Of a stretch of 7,084 nt of DNA, positions 1-6,555 are shown one piece after another. The position numbers and the translations under genes are program-made. The notes under the pieces are model-generated. The model ran no database searches and was not told the DNA's origin. It saw nothing but the letters and a program-made list of their open reading frames with translations. Source of the stretch: Pseudomonadota bacterium. Lineage in GTDB: Bacteria > Pseudomonadota > Alphaproteobacteria > Thalassobaculales > Thalassobaculaceae. The number at the start of each line of letters is the position of its first letter. Position 1 is the stretch's first letter. The DNA lies in NCBI GenBank assembly GCA_027623845.1, contig JAQBUJ010000155.1:1-7084 (forward strand), written 5' to 3'.

Positions 1-729
1 GAACGGCAGATTCGCTCGAAGAAGGCGACGGCTGGCGCACGCGGCACGGTCGAGCAAATGCTGTCGAATATCGCGGCTGGCCAGGCCGAGGAATTGCCGG
101 TGGTTATCAAGACCGACGTGCACGGCTCTCTAGAGGCGATCCGCGGCAGTCTGGATAAGGTTTCCAACGACACGGTGGCGGTCAGAGTTCTGCACGGCGC
201 TGTCGGCGGGATCAATGAATCGGATGTCTCGCTCGCCGCCGCTTCCGGCGCGATCGTGGTTGGCTTTAACGTTCGAGCCAACCCTCAGGCTCGTGAGTTG
301 GCCCGGCAAAGCGACGTCGAAATCCGCTATTACTCGATCATTTATGACGTGATCGACGAAATTAAAGCGGCCCTTACCGGCATGCTGTCTCCGGACCTGA
401 AGGAAGAGTTCCTGGGCAATGCGGAGGTCCGTGAAGTCTTCAACATCACCAAGGTCGGCAAGATCGCAGGCTGTTTCGTCACCGAGGGCAATATTCGCCG
501 CGGCGCCAAGGTGCGGTTGTTGCGGGATAACGTGGTGATCCATGAAGGCTCGTTGAAAACATTGCGACGCTTCAAGGACGAGGTCCGCGAAGCCCGCGAG
601 GGATATGAATGCGGCGCCGGGTTCGAGAACTACAACGACCTCCAGGTCGGTGACTTGATAGAGTGCTTTGAGATCAAGGAAGTCGCCCGGACACTGGATT
701 CCGTGCAACAGGCATCCGCGACGCCCTAA
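1..729 (+). CDS. infB: Translation initiation factor IF-2, C-terminal part (5' end outside window)
   Basis: The frame is open from base 1 to the TAA at 727-729 and gives the last 242 residues of IF2. The upstream part, including the GTPase domain, lies outside the window. The fragment starts in the linker after the EF-Tu-like domain II (RSKKATAGARGTVEQ), continues with IF2 domain 3 (residues about 38-140, with VVIKTDVHGSLEAI and VGGINESDVSLAAASGAIVVGFNVRA split over it), and ends with the C2 domain (about 150-232, with KVGKIAGCFVTEGNIRRGAKVRL and FKDEVREAREGYECG regions). In the family C2 binds the formyl-methionyl end of initiator tRNA, and the whole protein promotes subunit joining in the cytoplasm. 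An internal ATG at 58 is only a methionine within the gene. rbfA follows after 24 nt, the usual proteobacterial order. The part seen shows no frameshift. Confidence 0.97.
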   Translation, partial: ERQIRSKKATAGARGTVEQMLSNIAAGQAEELPVVIKTDVHGSLEAIRGSLDKVSNDTVAVRVLHGAVGGINESDVSLAAASGAIVVGFNVRANPQARELARQSDVEIRYYSIIYDVIDEIKAALTGMLSPDLKEEFLGNAEVREVFNITKVGKIAGCFVTEGNIRRGAKVRLLRDNVVIHEGSLKTLRRFKDEVREAREGYECGAGFENYNDLQVGDLIECFEIKEVARTLDSVQQASATP

Positions 730-753
730 CCCGCGCCCGGAACGGTTCCTATC

Positions 754-1221
754 ATGGCTCACCAATCGGACAAGTCGGTCCGGCGCGACGGCGTTCCCAG
801 TCAGCGCCAACTCAGAGTCGGCGAGGTTCTGCGCAAGGCGATGGTCGAGATTCTCGAACGTGTCGAATTGCGCGATCCAGACATCGCCGGTGTATCAATC
901 ACCGTGTCCGAGGTATCAGTCAGCCCAGATCTGAAGGCAGCGATGGTCTTCGTGATGCCGCTTGGCGGCGAGGCTCGGGAGGCGGTAATCGCCGGGTTGG
1001 CTCGCGCCGCGCCTTTCCTGCGTGGCCAGATCGCACGGCGCATCCAATTGCGCCACGTGCCGCGGCTGATGTTCAGCATCGACACCGCCTTCGACTCCTC
1101 GGCCTACATGAACTCGCTGTTGCGGACGCTCGACACGCCGGAGGAGGATCCTTCGGATGATGGCTTGGCGGAGACGCCGCCAACCGGCGAGCCGGCCAAG
1201 GAGAGCGACGATGGCGCGTAA
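754..1221 (+). CDS. rbfA: 30S ribosome-binding factor RbfA
   Basis: This 155-residue protein matches RbfA, a small KH-type RNA-binding protein that acts in late maturation of the 30S subunit near the 5' end of 16S rRNA and is linked to cold adaptation in E. coli. The N-terminal helix region (QRQLRVGEVLRKAMVEIL, residues 17-34), the middle segment VSITVSEVSVSPDLKAAMVF and the closing signature RHVPRLMFSIDTAFD (about 103-117) are typical. The last 28 or so residues are rich in Asp, Glu and Pro and are probably a disordered acidic tail. The ATG at 754 is the natural start because it leads straight into the conserved N-terminus; the Shine-Dalgarno is weak (GGAA at 739-742, 11 nt away), so translation may be coupled to infB. 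Its last 11 nt overlap truB. Confidence 0.96.
   Translation: MAHQSDKSVRRDGVPSQRQLRVGEVLRKAMVEILERVELRDPDIAGVSITVSEVSVSPDLKAAMVFVMPLGGEAREAVIAGLARAAPFLRGQIARRIQLRHVPRLMFSIDTAFDSSAYMNSLLRTLDTPEEDPSDDGLAETPPTGEPAKESDDGA
1198..1203 (+). promoter_or_regulatory. Ribosome binding site deciding the truB start
   Basis: AAGGAG lies 7 nt before the ATG at 1211, inside the 3' end of rbfA. It is the best Shine-Dalgarno in the window. It supports ATG 1211 over the longer in-frame reading that opens at 1157, whose extra residues resemble no TruB N-terminus. Confidence 0.8.
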
Positions 1222-2137
1222 ACGGCGCGGTAATCCGGTTAATGGATGGCTGATCGTCGACAAACCCAGCGGGGTTACCTCGACCCACGTGGTGAATGTG
1301 GTGCGCCGGGTCTTCGACGCCGCCAAGGCCGGGCATTCCGGAACTCTTGACCCTCTGGCCACCGGCGTCTTGCCGATCGCGCTCGGTGAAGCGACGAAAA
1401 CCATCGCCTACGCCATGGATGCGAACAAGGATTATACTTTCGATATCCGTTGGGGCGAGGAGCGCGATACCGACGATTGCGAAGGCGAGGTGACCCGCAC
1501 CAGCGACGTGCGCCCGGATAAAAACGCCATCGAAGCCGGATTGAAAGATTTTGTCGGCCTGATCCAGCAGGTGCCACCGCGTTACTCCGCGATCAAAATA
1601 CAAGGCCAAAGGGCGTATGACCTGGCCCGTAACGATCAGCCGGTTGAACTGGCGGCTCGACCGATCATGATCGAGACTTTTGTGCTTGGCGAGATCGTCG
1701 ATTCAGACCACGCGACCTTCCATGTGACCAGTGGTAAAGGCGCGTATATGCGGGCGCTGGCCCGTGATTTATCAATCGCGGTGGGCACCGTCGGCCATAT
1801 TTCAGCGTTACGGCGTTTGCGGGTTGGGCCGTTCCTGCAAAGCAATGCGATTTCGCTGGATTCGCTCGAAGCCTTGGCGCATAGTCCGGCCGCTTTCGAG
1901 CACCTATTGCCCTTGGAGACAGCGCTGGACGGCATCCCGGCCCTGCCTCTTTCGGGTGATGAAGCAAACAGGCTACGGCGCGGCCAGACTGTCCCGGTGT
2001 TTCGGGCGTCCGACCGTGAGCGTCTTGGAGATCTTCGTGAAGGCGATTTGCTTTGCGCGGTTTCATCCGGGATCCCGGTCGCGATCTCCCGTATCCAGGG
2101 GGGCTGCGTTTGCCCTGTCCGCGTCCTCAACCTTTGA
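1211..2137 (+). CDS. truB: tRNA pseudouridine(55) synthase TruB
   Basis: TruB converts U55 in the T-loop of nearly all tRNAs to pseudouridine; in E. coli it also acts as a tRNA folding chaperone. The 308-residue product has the family length. It opens with NGWLIVDKPSGVTSTHVV (11-28) and carries the catalytic motif GHSGTLDPLATGVLPIALGE (41-60); Asp47 is the expected nucleophile. The YSAIKIQGQRAYDLAR motif and KGAYMRALARDL, equivalent to the usual GTYIRSLARDL, complete the TruB fold, followed by the RRLRVGPF segment and a C-terminal RNA-binding region (LSGDEANRLRRGQTVPVF). The start at 1211 overlaps the rbfA stop by 11 nt and has a strong ribosome binding site, so the two genes are probably translationally coupled. 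rpsO begins 17 nt after the stop. Confidence 0.96.
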   Translation: MARKRRGNPVNGWLIVDKPSGVTSTHVVNVVRRVFDAAKAGHSGTLDPLATGVLPIALGEATKTIAYAMDANKDYTFDIRWGEERDTDDCEGEVTRTSDVRPDKNAIEAGLKDFVGLIQQVPPRYSAIKIQGQRAYDLARNDQPVELAARPIMIETFVLGEIVDSDHATFHVTSGKGAYMRALARDLSIAVGTVGHISALRRLRVGPFLQSNAISLDSLEALAHSPAAFEHLLPLETALDGIPALPLSGDEANRLRRGQTVPVFRASDRERLGDLREGDLLCAVSSGIPVAISRIQGGCVCPVRVLNL

Positions 2138-2138
2138 C

Positions 2139-2154
2139 CGAAGCGGAGTATTCG
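2139..2154 (+). promoter_or_regulatory. Possible small hairpin displaying the rpsO Shine-Dalgarno
   Basis: CGAA at 2139-2142 can pair with TTCG at 2151-2154. The 8-nt loop holds the ribosome binding site GGAG (2145-2148), and the hairpin abuts the ATG at 2155. A second possible stem, CAGGG 2096-2100 with CCCTG 2113-2117, lies just upstream within the truB end. S15 is known to repress its own mRNA through leader structures in several bacterial phyla, so this could be such a leader. The 4-bp stem is weak and the link to S15 is inference. Confidence 0.25.
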
Positions 2155-2424
2155 ATGTCGATTACCCAAGAGAAGAAAACCGAACTGATCAAACAGTACG
2201 GTCGTGCCGAAGGCGACACCGGTTCTCCGGAAGTGCAGTGCGCGATACTGACCACACGGATCCTCAATCTTACAGAGCATCTGAAAATCCATAAGAAGGA
2301 TTTTCATTCGCGCCGTGGACTGTTGATCATGGTCGGCCAACGGCGGCGGTTGCTTGACTATTTGCGTTCCCGCAACGAGCAGCGCTACGCCGATACCATC
2401 AAAAGTCTCGGTCTGCGTCGCTGA
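2155..2424 (+). CDS. rpsO: 30S ribosomal protein S15
   Basis: The 89-residue product has exactly the usual S15 length. S15 is a primary 16S rRNA-binding protein that organises the central domain (helices 20-22) for S6 and S18, and contributes to a bridge with the 50S subunit. The family signature runs from GDTGSPEVQCAILTTRI (20-36) to the basic helix HSRRGLLIMVGQRRRLLDYL (51-70). His42, Asp49 and Ser52, equivalent to the conserved rRNA-contacting residues, are all present. ATG 2155 is chosen because it gives the full S15 N-terminus and has GGAG 6 nt upstream; the longer open frame starting at 2053 overlaps truB. A stable stem-loop follows 38 nt after the stop, and pnp follows after 328 nt, as in many proteobacteria where rpsO and pnp are partly co-transcribed. 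Confidence 0.97.
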   Translation: MSITQEKKTELIKQYGRAEGDTGSPEVQCAILTTRILNLTEHLKIHKKDFHSRRGLLIMVGQRRRLLDYLRSRNEQRYADTIKSLGLRR

Positions 2425-2462
2425 TCCAGCGTCGCCTGACACGCGCCCAGGGTTTGTGCACC

Positions 2463-2500
2463 CACGCCACCCGTGCTGGTTTTCAGCCACGGGTGGCGTG
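2463..2500 (+). terminator. Strong stem-loop after rpsO, possible attenuator without a U-tract
   Basis: CACGCCACCCGTG (2463-2475) is perfectly complementary to CACGGGTGGCGTG (2488-2500), a 13-bp GC-rich stem. The 12-nt loop can add CTG/CAG (2476-2478 with 2484-2486). No T-run follows on either strand, so it does not meet the intrinsic-terminator rule. It may cause partial or Rho-assisted termination, block 3'-exonucleases at the end of rpsO mRNA, or be a nuclease processing site. The structure is certain; the role is not. Confidence 0.45.
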
Positions 2501-2587
2501 CGCCCGCCAAACCAAACTGTATTTGACCCAGTGCGCGTTCCATGTCATTGAGGGCGCGCTTGAGAAGGATATGGAAACCGTAGGGTC

Positions 2588-2606
2588 GCACACAACCGAT
2601 GTGTGT
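2588..2606 (+). other. Small hairpin in the rpsO-pnp spacer
   Basis: CACACA (2589-2594) pairs with TGTGTG (2600-2605) around the loop ACCGA; a G-U pair (2588 with 2606) extends it to seven pairs. No T-run follows. It could be part of a structured pnp leader or have no function. Confidence 0.3.
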
Positions 2607-2659
2607 TCGCATTTGCCGTGACGCAGTTTCTCTAGCTTGACCGTGCGTGAGCGTGCTGC

Positions 2660-2716
2660 ACCTAGCCATGGGGCAAGGGGTGGCGCGGCTTTTTTGCCTT
2701 TTGCAAACCGCTAGGT
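2660..2716 (+). promoter_or_regulatory. Long imperfect stem-loop in the pnp 5' leader, candidate RNase III or autoregulatory site
   Basis: ACCTAGC (2660-2666) pairs perfectly with GCTAGGT (2710-2716). Inside, GG 2670-2671 can pair with CC 2708-2709, and GCAAGGGG (2673-2680) pairs with CCTTTTGC (2697-2704) using two G-U pairs. The result is about 17 bp interrupted by bulges, ending 36 nt before the pnp ATG. In E. coli a pnp leader stem is cut by RNase III and PNPase then represses its own mRNA; an analogous role here is inferred from position and shape only. Confidence 0.45.
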
Positions 2717-2752
2717 CTACCGGTGCGGCCTGATTGTAGGGAAATACCAGGA

Positions 2753-4876
2753 ATGTTCGAAGTATATCGCAAGGAAATCAATTGGGGTGGGCGCAAGCTT
2801 GTCCTGGAGACGGGCAAGATTGCGCGTCAGGCCGACGGCGCCGTTATGGCAAGCCTCGGTGAAACCACTGTTTTGTGTACTGCTGTCGGGGCAAAGACCC
2901 CAAAACCCGGTCTGGATTTCTTCCCGCTGACCGTAAACTATCAGGAAAAGACGTTCGCTGCCGGCAAGATCCCAGGTGGGTTCTTCAAGCGCGAGGGACG
3001 TCCGACCGAAAAAGAAACACTGGTCTCACGACTGATTGACCGACCGATCCGGCCACTCTTCGTCAAGGGTTTCAAGAATGAGACACAGGTGATTTGCACC
3101 GTGCTGTCGCATGATCTGGAGAACGACCCCGACGTGGTCGCGTTAATCGGCGCATCGGCGGCTCTGACGATCTCCGGCCTGCCTTTCCTTGGCCCGATCG
3201 GCGGTTGCCGCGTCGGCTACAAGGACGGCGAGTATCTGCTCAACCCGGCGCAGCAGGATGTCGCCACCTCGGATCTGGATTTGTTGATGGCCGGCACCCG
3301 TGAAGGCGTGCTGATGGTCGAATCCCAGGCCAACGCCTTGTCCGAGGATGTCATGCTCGGCGCCGTGATGTTCGGCCACAAAGCTTGCCAGCCGGTGATC
3401 GACGCGATCATCGAGTTGGCGGAAGCCTGTGCCAAGGAGCCCCGCGACGTGCCGGCGCAAGCGCCGGAAGTCGCCTCGGTCAGAGAGAAGCTGTCCGCCG
3501 CGATCACCGGCGATCTGCAGGATGCCTATAAGGTCGCCGACAAGACCGCCCGTCAGGATCTGGTCGCCACCGCCAAGAAAAAGGGCACGGAACTGCTCGA
3601 AACCGACGCGGAGCTCAACGCTTCCAAGGAAGTGTTGAAGGCGCTTGAAGCGGACATCGTGCGGGGCTCGATCCTCGATACCGGCATTCGCATCGACGGG
3701 CGCGACACCAAAACGGTCCGCCCGATCGTCTGTGAGGTCGGTATATTGCCGCGCGCGCATGGCTCGGCGTTGTTCACTCGGGGCGAAACCCAAGCGCTGG
3801 TCGTCACCACGCTCGGCACCGGCCAGGATGAACAGATCATTGATGCGCTCGAGGGTGAGTATCGCGAGCACTTCATGCTGCATTACAACTTTCCGCCCTA
3901 TTCGGTTGGCGAAGCCGGTCGGATGTTTGGCCCCGGTCGCCGCGAAATCGGTCATGGCAAGCTGGCCTGGCGGGCAATGCGTCCGTTGATTCCGACCAAG
4001 GAGAGCTTCCCCTATACGCTTCGCGTCGTATCGGAAGTCACCGAATCCAATGGTTCCTCGTCGATGGCCACGGTTTGTGGCACCTCGATGGCCCTGATGG
4101 ATGCCGGTGTTCCTTTGGTTCAGCCCTGTGCCGGTATCGCCATGGGCCTGATCAAGGACGGCGACCGCTTTGCGGTGCTGTCGGACATCCTCGGTGACGA
4201 AGATCATCTCGGCGACATGGACTTCAAGGTCGCCGGCACCGAAACCGGCGTAACCTCGCTGCAGATGGACATCAAGATCACCTCGATTACCGAGGAGATC
4301 ATGCGGATTGCCTTGGATCAGGCCCGCGATGGTCGACTGCATATCCTCGGCGAGATGGAAAAAGCCATCACCAGCGGTCGCGACGGCGTTTCCGATCATG
4401 CTCCCCGGGTCACGACCATGCAGATCAACAAAGACAAGATCCGCGACATCATCGGACCGGGTGGCAAGATGATCCGCGAGATCTGTGAGGTCACCGGCGC
4501 AAAGATCGACATCGATGACGATGGGGTGGTCAAGGTTGCGGCGGTCGATAGCGATGCCGGTCAAGCCGCGATCGACTGGATTAGGTCCATTGTCGCCGAG
4601 CCGGAAATCGGCGTGATCTATAACGGTAAGGTGGTCAAAACCGTCGACTTCGGGGCCTTCGTCAACTTCCTCGGTCCGCGGGACGGCCTGGTGCATATCA
4701 GCGAGCTGTTGCCCGGTCGGGTCAACAAAACCACCGACGTTGTGAATATCGGCGACGCGGTCAAGGTCAAGGTCATCGGCTTCGACGATCGTGGCAAGGT
4801 GAAGCTGAGCATGAAGACCGTCGATCAGGAAACCGGTGCGGATCTGGGTGATGAAGTGGCCGGCGGTGACGCCTGA
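2753..4876 (+). CDS. pnp: Polyribonucleotide nucleotidyltransferase (PNPase)
   Basis: PNPase degrades RNA 3' to 5' by phosphorolysis, releasing nucleoside diphosphates, and can also add tails; it works as a trimer and often within the RNA degradosome. The 707-residue product has the complete family layout: first RNase PH domain (about 12-145), alpha-helical linker domain (about 235-315), second RNase PH domain (about 320-540) with FTRGETQ (341-347) and the catalytic stretch GDEDHLGDMDFK, whose Asp482 and Asp488 match the essential aspartates. A KH domain with the GPGG loop (568-571) and an S1 domain from about 620 (GVIYNGKVVKTVDFGAFVNF) follow. ATG 2753 is chosen because MFEVYRKEINWGGRKL is the family N-terminus; the GTG at 2723 would only add ten unrelated residues. 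A structured leader precedes it and a 103-nt gap with a terminator follows. No broken motif is seen. Confidence 0.98.
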   Translation: MFEVYRKEINWGGRKLVLETGKIARQADGAVMASLGETTVLCTAVGAKTPKPGLDFFPLTVNYQEKTFAAGKIPGGFFKREGRPTEKETLVSRLIDRPIRPLFVKGFKNETQVICTVLSHDLENDPDVVALIGASAALTISGLPFLGPIGGCRVGYKDGEYLLNPAQQDVATSDLDLLMAGTREGVLMVESQANALSEDVMLGAVMFGHKACQPVIDAIIELAEACAKEPRDVPAQAPEVASVREKLSAAITGDLQDAYKVADKTARQDLVATAKKKGTELLETDAELNASKEVLKALEADIVRGSILDTGIRIDGRDTKTVRPIVCEVGILPRAHGSALFTRGETQALVVTTLGTGQDEQIIDALEGEYREHFMLHYNFPPYSVGEAGRMFGPGRREIGHGKLAWRAMRPLIPTKESFPYTLRVVSEVTESNGSSSMATVCGTSMALMDAGVPLVQPCAGIAMGLIKDGDRFAVLSDILGDEDHLGDMDFKVAGTETGVTSLQMDIKITSITEEIMRIALDQARDGRLHILGEMEKAITSGRDGVSDHAPRVTTMQINKDKIRDIIGPGGKMIREICEVTGAKIDIDDDGVVKVAAVDSDAGQAAIDWIRSIVAEPEIGVIYNGKVVKTVDFGAFVNFLGPRDGLVHISELLPGRVNKTTDVVNIGDAVKVKVIGFDDRGKVKLSMKTVDQETGADLGDEVAGGDA

Positions 4877-4935
4877 GGCCGATTCCCATAATTGACGCCC
4901 GAAGCAAGGCGTTCGCATGACGGTAAGACAAGACA

Positions 4936-4981
4936 AAGCGCCATAAGGTTCCGGGTCCGGACCTGGTGGCGTTTGCTTTTT
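4936..4981 (+). terminator. Intrinsic terminator after pnp
   Basis: AAGCGCCA (4936-4943) pairs with TGGCGTTT (4967-4974), with one G-U pair. After a 2x2 internal loop, AGGTTC (4946-4951) pairs with GGACCT (4959-4964). A TTTTT run at 4977-4981 follows after a GC. This ends the infB-pnp block. Oddly, the T-run contains the start codon of the next gene (TTG 4980-4982), so the hairpin also covers the region where its ribosome binding site would be. Confidence 0.75.
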
Positions 4982-5726
4982 GAAGCCGCCCCGGCTGATC
5001 GGCCATCGCGGCGCCAAGGCGGTGGCGCCGGAAAACACCCTGGCGTCGTTTCGCCAGGCCGCCGAGGATGGCGCGGACTGCATTGAGTTTGACGTGCGGC
5101 TCTGCGCTGATGGGGGCCCGGTGATTTTTCATGACGATACGCTAGAGCGCACCAGCGACGGCACCGGCCCGGTCGCCGACCTCGATCTCGCGGCGTTAAA
5201 GCAACTGGATGCCGGTGGTTGGTTCGCCGCCGCGTTTTCTGGCGAAACCATCCCCAGCCTCGCCGAGACGATTGCCCTGTGTCGTGATCTGGAATTGGGA
5301 ATGAACATCGAAATCAAACCGAATCCCGGTGAGGCGCAAGCGACGGCCATGGCCGCGCTCGCCACGGTCGAGTCCCTGCTCGGTCGGCGCGGCTACGAAA
5401 CCGTCGGATCCGTGGTGTTCTCAAGCTTCGAACCGGCGGCGTTGGAAGTCCTGCAACAGGAGGGGCCGCTTTGGCCGCGCGGCTTGTTATTGGACGAGCG
5501 GCGATCCAATTGGCTGGCCGGGGCGCAGCGACTGCAATGTGTTTCGTTTCATCCGGCGGCCGAACTCTTGGATCGACGCGAAACGGTCGAGGAGATCAAA
5601 GCTGCGGGATTTTTGATATATCCCTACACCGTCAATGACCTGGACCGGGCGGGTGAATTACTGGCCTGGGGCGTTGATGCGGTCATCACCGACGACCCAC
5701 GCCTGATCTCGGCGGCGCTTTGCTAA
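4980..5726 (+). CDS. ugpQ: Glycerophosphodiester phosphodiesterase, UgpQ-like, cytoplasmic
   Basis: The enzyme hydrolyses glycerophosphodiesters, the products of phospholipid deacylation, to sn-glycerol-3-phosphate and an alcohol. The 248-residue TIM-barrel protein has the GDPD signatures: GHRGAKAVAPENTL (8-21) with His9 and Arg10, EFDVRL with metal ligands Glu36 and Asp38, HDDTLERTSDG with the catalytic-type His51, and NIEIKP with Glu111. The segments PRGLLLDE, CVSFH and YTVND with WGVDAVITDDP near the C-terminus closely resemble E. coli UgpQ (247 residues). There is no signal peptide, which fits a cytosolic enzyme. The start is TTG 4980, the only usable start codon between the in-frame stop at 4944-4946 and the conserved HRG motif. 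It lies in the terminator T-run; only GGTGG (4965-4969), 10 nt away and inside the hairpin, could serve as a Shine-Dalgarno. No ugp transporter genes are nearby. fabI converges 4 nt after the stop. Confidence 0.92.
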   Translation: MKPPRLIGHRGAKAVAPENTLASFRQAAEDGADCIEFDVRLCADGGPVIFHDDTLERTSDGTGPVADLDLAALKQLDAGGWFAAAFSGETIPSLAETIALCRDLELGMNIEIKPNPGEAQATAMAALATVESLLGRRGYETVGSVVFSSFEPAALEVLQQEGPLWPRGLLLDERRSNWLAGAQRLQCVSFHPAAELLDRRETVEEIKAAGFLIYPYTVNDLDRAGELLAWGVDAVITDDPRLISAALC

Positions 5727-5730
5727 GCGG

Positions 5731-6543
5731 TTAGGAACTTGGGGCGGGCTTTGGAATGCCCACGATCTTCAGCCCACCATCGACATAGTGAACCTCGCCG
5801 GTCATCCCGGATGACAGATTGCTCAACAGGAATAACGCGGCGTTGCCGACTTCCTCGAGATCGATGTTCCGGCCCAAGGGCGCATTGGTTTCCGAGTAGC
5901 GGTAGACATAGCGGGCATCGGCGATTGCCGAGCCGGCCAAGGTCCGCATGGGACCTGGCGAAAGCGCATTGACCCGGATACCACGACCGCCGACATCGGT
6001 TGCCAGATAGCGAACACTCGCCTCCAGGGCGGCCTTGGCGATCCCCATGACGTTGTAATTGGGGATGGTCCGGGACGAGCCGAGGTAGCTCAAGGTGATC
6101 AGGCTACCGCCTTCACCCATCATCGCGACGGCGCGACGCGCCACATTGGTGAATGAGAAACAGGAAATATCGAGCGTATTGCGAAAATTGTCGCGGCTGG
6201 TGTCGACATACCGGCCCTTTAGCTCGGACTTATCGGAATAAGCGATGGCGTGGACCAGAAAGTCCAGCTGGCCCCATTCCCGCGCCAGGTTGGCAAATAC
6301 CGCGTCCAGCTGATCATCGTCGGCAACATCGCATTCCAAAACCAGTGACGAGCCGACCGATGCGGCCAACGGGGTCACCCGTTTGGCGATTGAGTCGCTC
6401 TGATAGGTAAAGGCGAGCTCCGCGCCTTGGGCCGCCAACGCCGAGGCAACGCCCCAGGCGATTGAGCGATCATTGGCGACACCCATGATCAGGCCCTTGC
6501 GGCCTGCCATCAATCCGGTTCGCGATGGCCGTTCGTCGGTCAT
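5731..6543 (-). CDS. fabI: Enoyl-[acyl-carrier-protein] reductase (NADH), FabI
   Basis: FabI reduces trans-2-enoyl-ACP to acyl-ACP, the last step of each round of type II fatty acid synthesis, and is the target of triclosan and isoniazid-class inhibitors in other bacteria. The 270-residue SDR-type protein shows the FabI cofactor motif GVANDRSIAWG (21-31) and the active-site pattern SYLG with YNVMGIAK: Tyr153, Tyr163 and Lys170 follow the family Y-x6-K arrangement. The C-terminal part (NAPLGRNIDLEEVGNAALFLL, then SSGMTGEVHYVDGG) is typical of the alphaproteobacterial FabI next to fabB. Start choice: ATG at 6543 is taken as default, but a TTG two codons earlier (6549) has GGGAG at the better distance of 6 nt, against 12 nt for the ATG. 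It lies 69 nt downstream of fabB, probably in one operon, and its stop is 4 nt from that of the convergent ugpQ. Confidence 0.95.
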   Translation of the reverse strand: MTDERPSRTGLMAGRKGLIMGVANDRSIAWGVASALAAQGAELAFTYQSDSIAKRVTPLAASVGSSLVLECDVADDDQLDAVFANLAREWGQLDFLVHAIAYSDKSELKGRYVDTSRDNFRNTLDISCFSFTNVARRAVAMMGEGGSLITLSYLGSSRTIPNYNVMGIAKAALEASVRYLATDVGGRGIRVNALSPGPMRTLAGSAIADARYVYRYSETNAPLGRNIDLEEVGNAALFLLSNLSSGMTGEVHYVDGGLKIVGIPKPAPSS

Positions 6544-6555
6544 CGTCAAGCGATA

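Larger units (their letters stand above)
2425..2752. other. rpsO-pnp intergenic region, no gene, three stem-loops
   Basis: These 328 nt carry no credible coding frame on either strand. From left to right they hold a perfect 13-bp stem-loop (2463-2500), a small CACACA/TGTGTG hairpin (2588-2606) and an imperfect long stem (2660-2716), then the pnp ribosome binding region (AGGGA 2738-2742, 10 nt before ATG). Only weak promoter-like hexamers are visible. The layout recalls E. coli, where a terminator after rpsO and an RNase III-cleaved pnp leader set PNPase levels. That parallel is inference from structure, not shown by sequence homology. Confidence 0.8.

Noticed and set aside
739..749. GGAACGGTTCC inverted repeat before rbfA
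   Set aside because: The arms leave a single-base loop, so it cannot fold as a simple hairpin; it is a short palindrome, likely by chance.
130..810. A 226-codon - strand open frame opposite infB, and similar ones at 916-1404 and 1073-1609
   Set aside because: All are fully antisense to well-supported genes and show no domain signature.
2415..2436. Direct repeat GCGTCGC at 2415-2421 and 2430-2436 around the rpsO stop
   Set aside because: Seven bases repeated once in GC-rich sequence is expected by chance; no further copies are seen nearby.
1636..2490. A 284-codon - strand open frame opposite truB and rpsO
   Set aside because: Antisense to two clear genes, with no recognisable motif and a biased composition; it also crosses the stem-loop after rpsO.
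2548..2575. Promoter-like TTGAGG (2548-2553) with TATGGA (2570-2575), spacing 16
   Set aside because: The -10 hexamer shares only three bases with the consensus. It would give a sensible leader length for pnp, but the sequence alone does not support it.
2637..2666. Promoter-like TTGACC (2637-2642) with CCTAGC (2661-2666) before pnp
   Set aside because: The -10 match is poor, and transcription would start inside the 2660-2716 stem, conflicting with the better supported structure.
3143..5083. A 646-codon open frame on the - strand opposite pnp and the start of ugpQ
   Set aside because: It lies antisense to unmistakable PNPase coding sequence, matches no family I recognise, and has the Asp/Gly/Leu/Arg-rich low-diversity look of a codon-bias shadow in GC-rich DNA.
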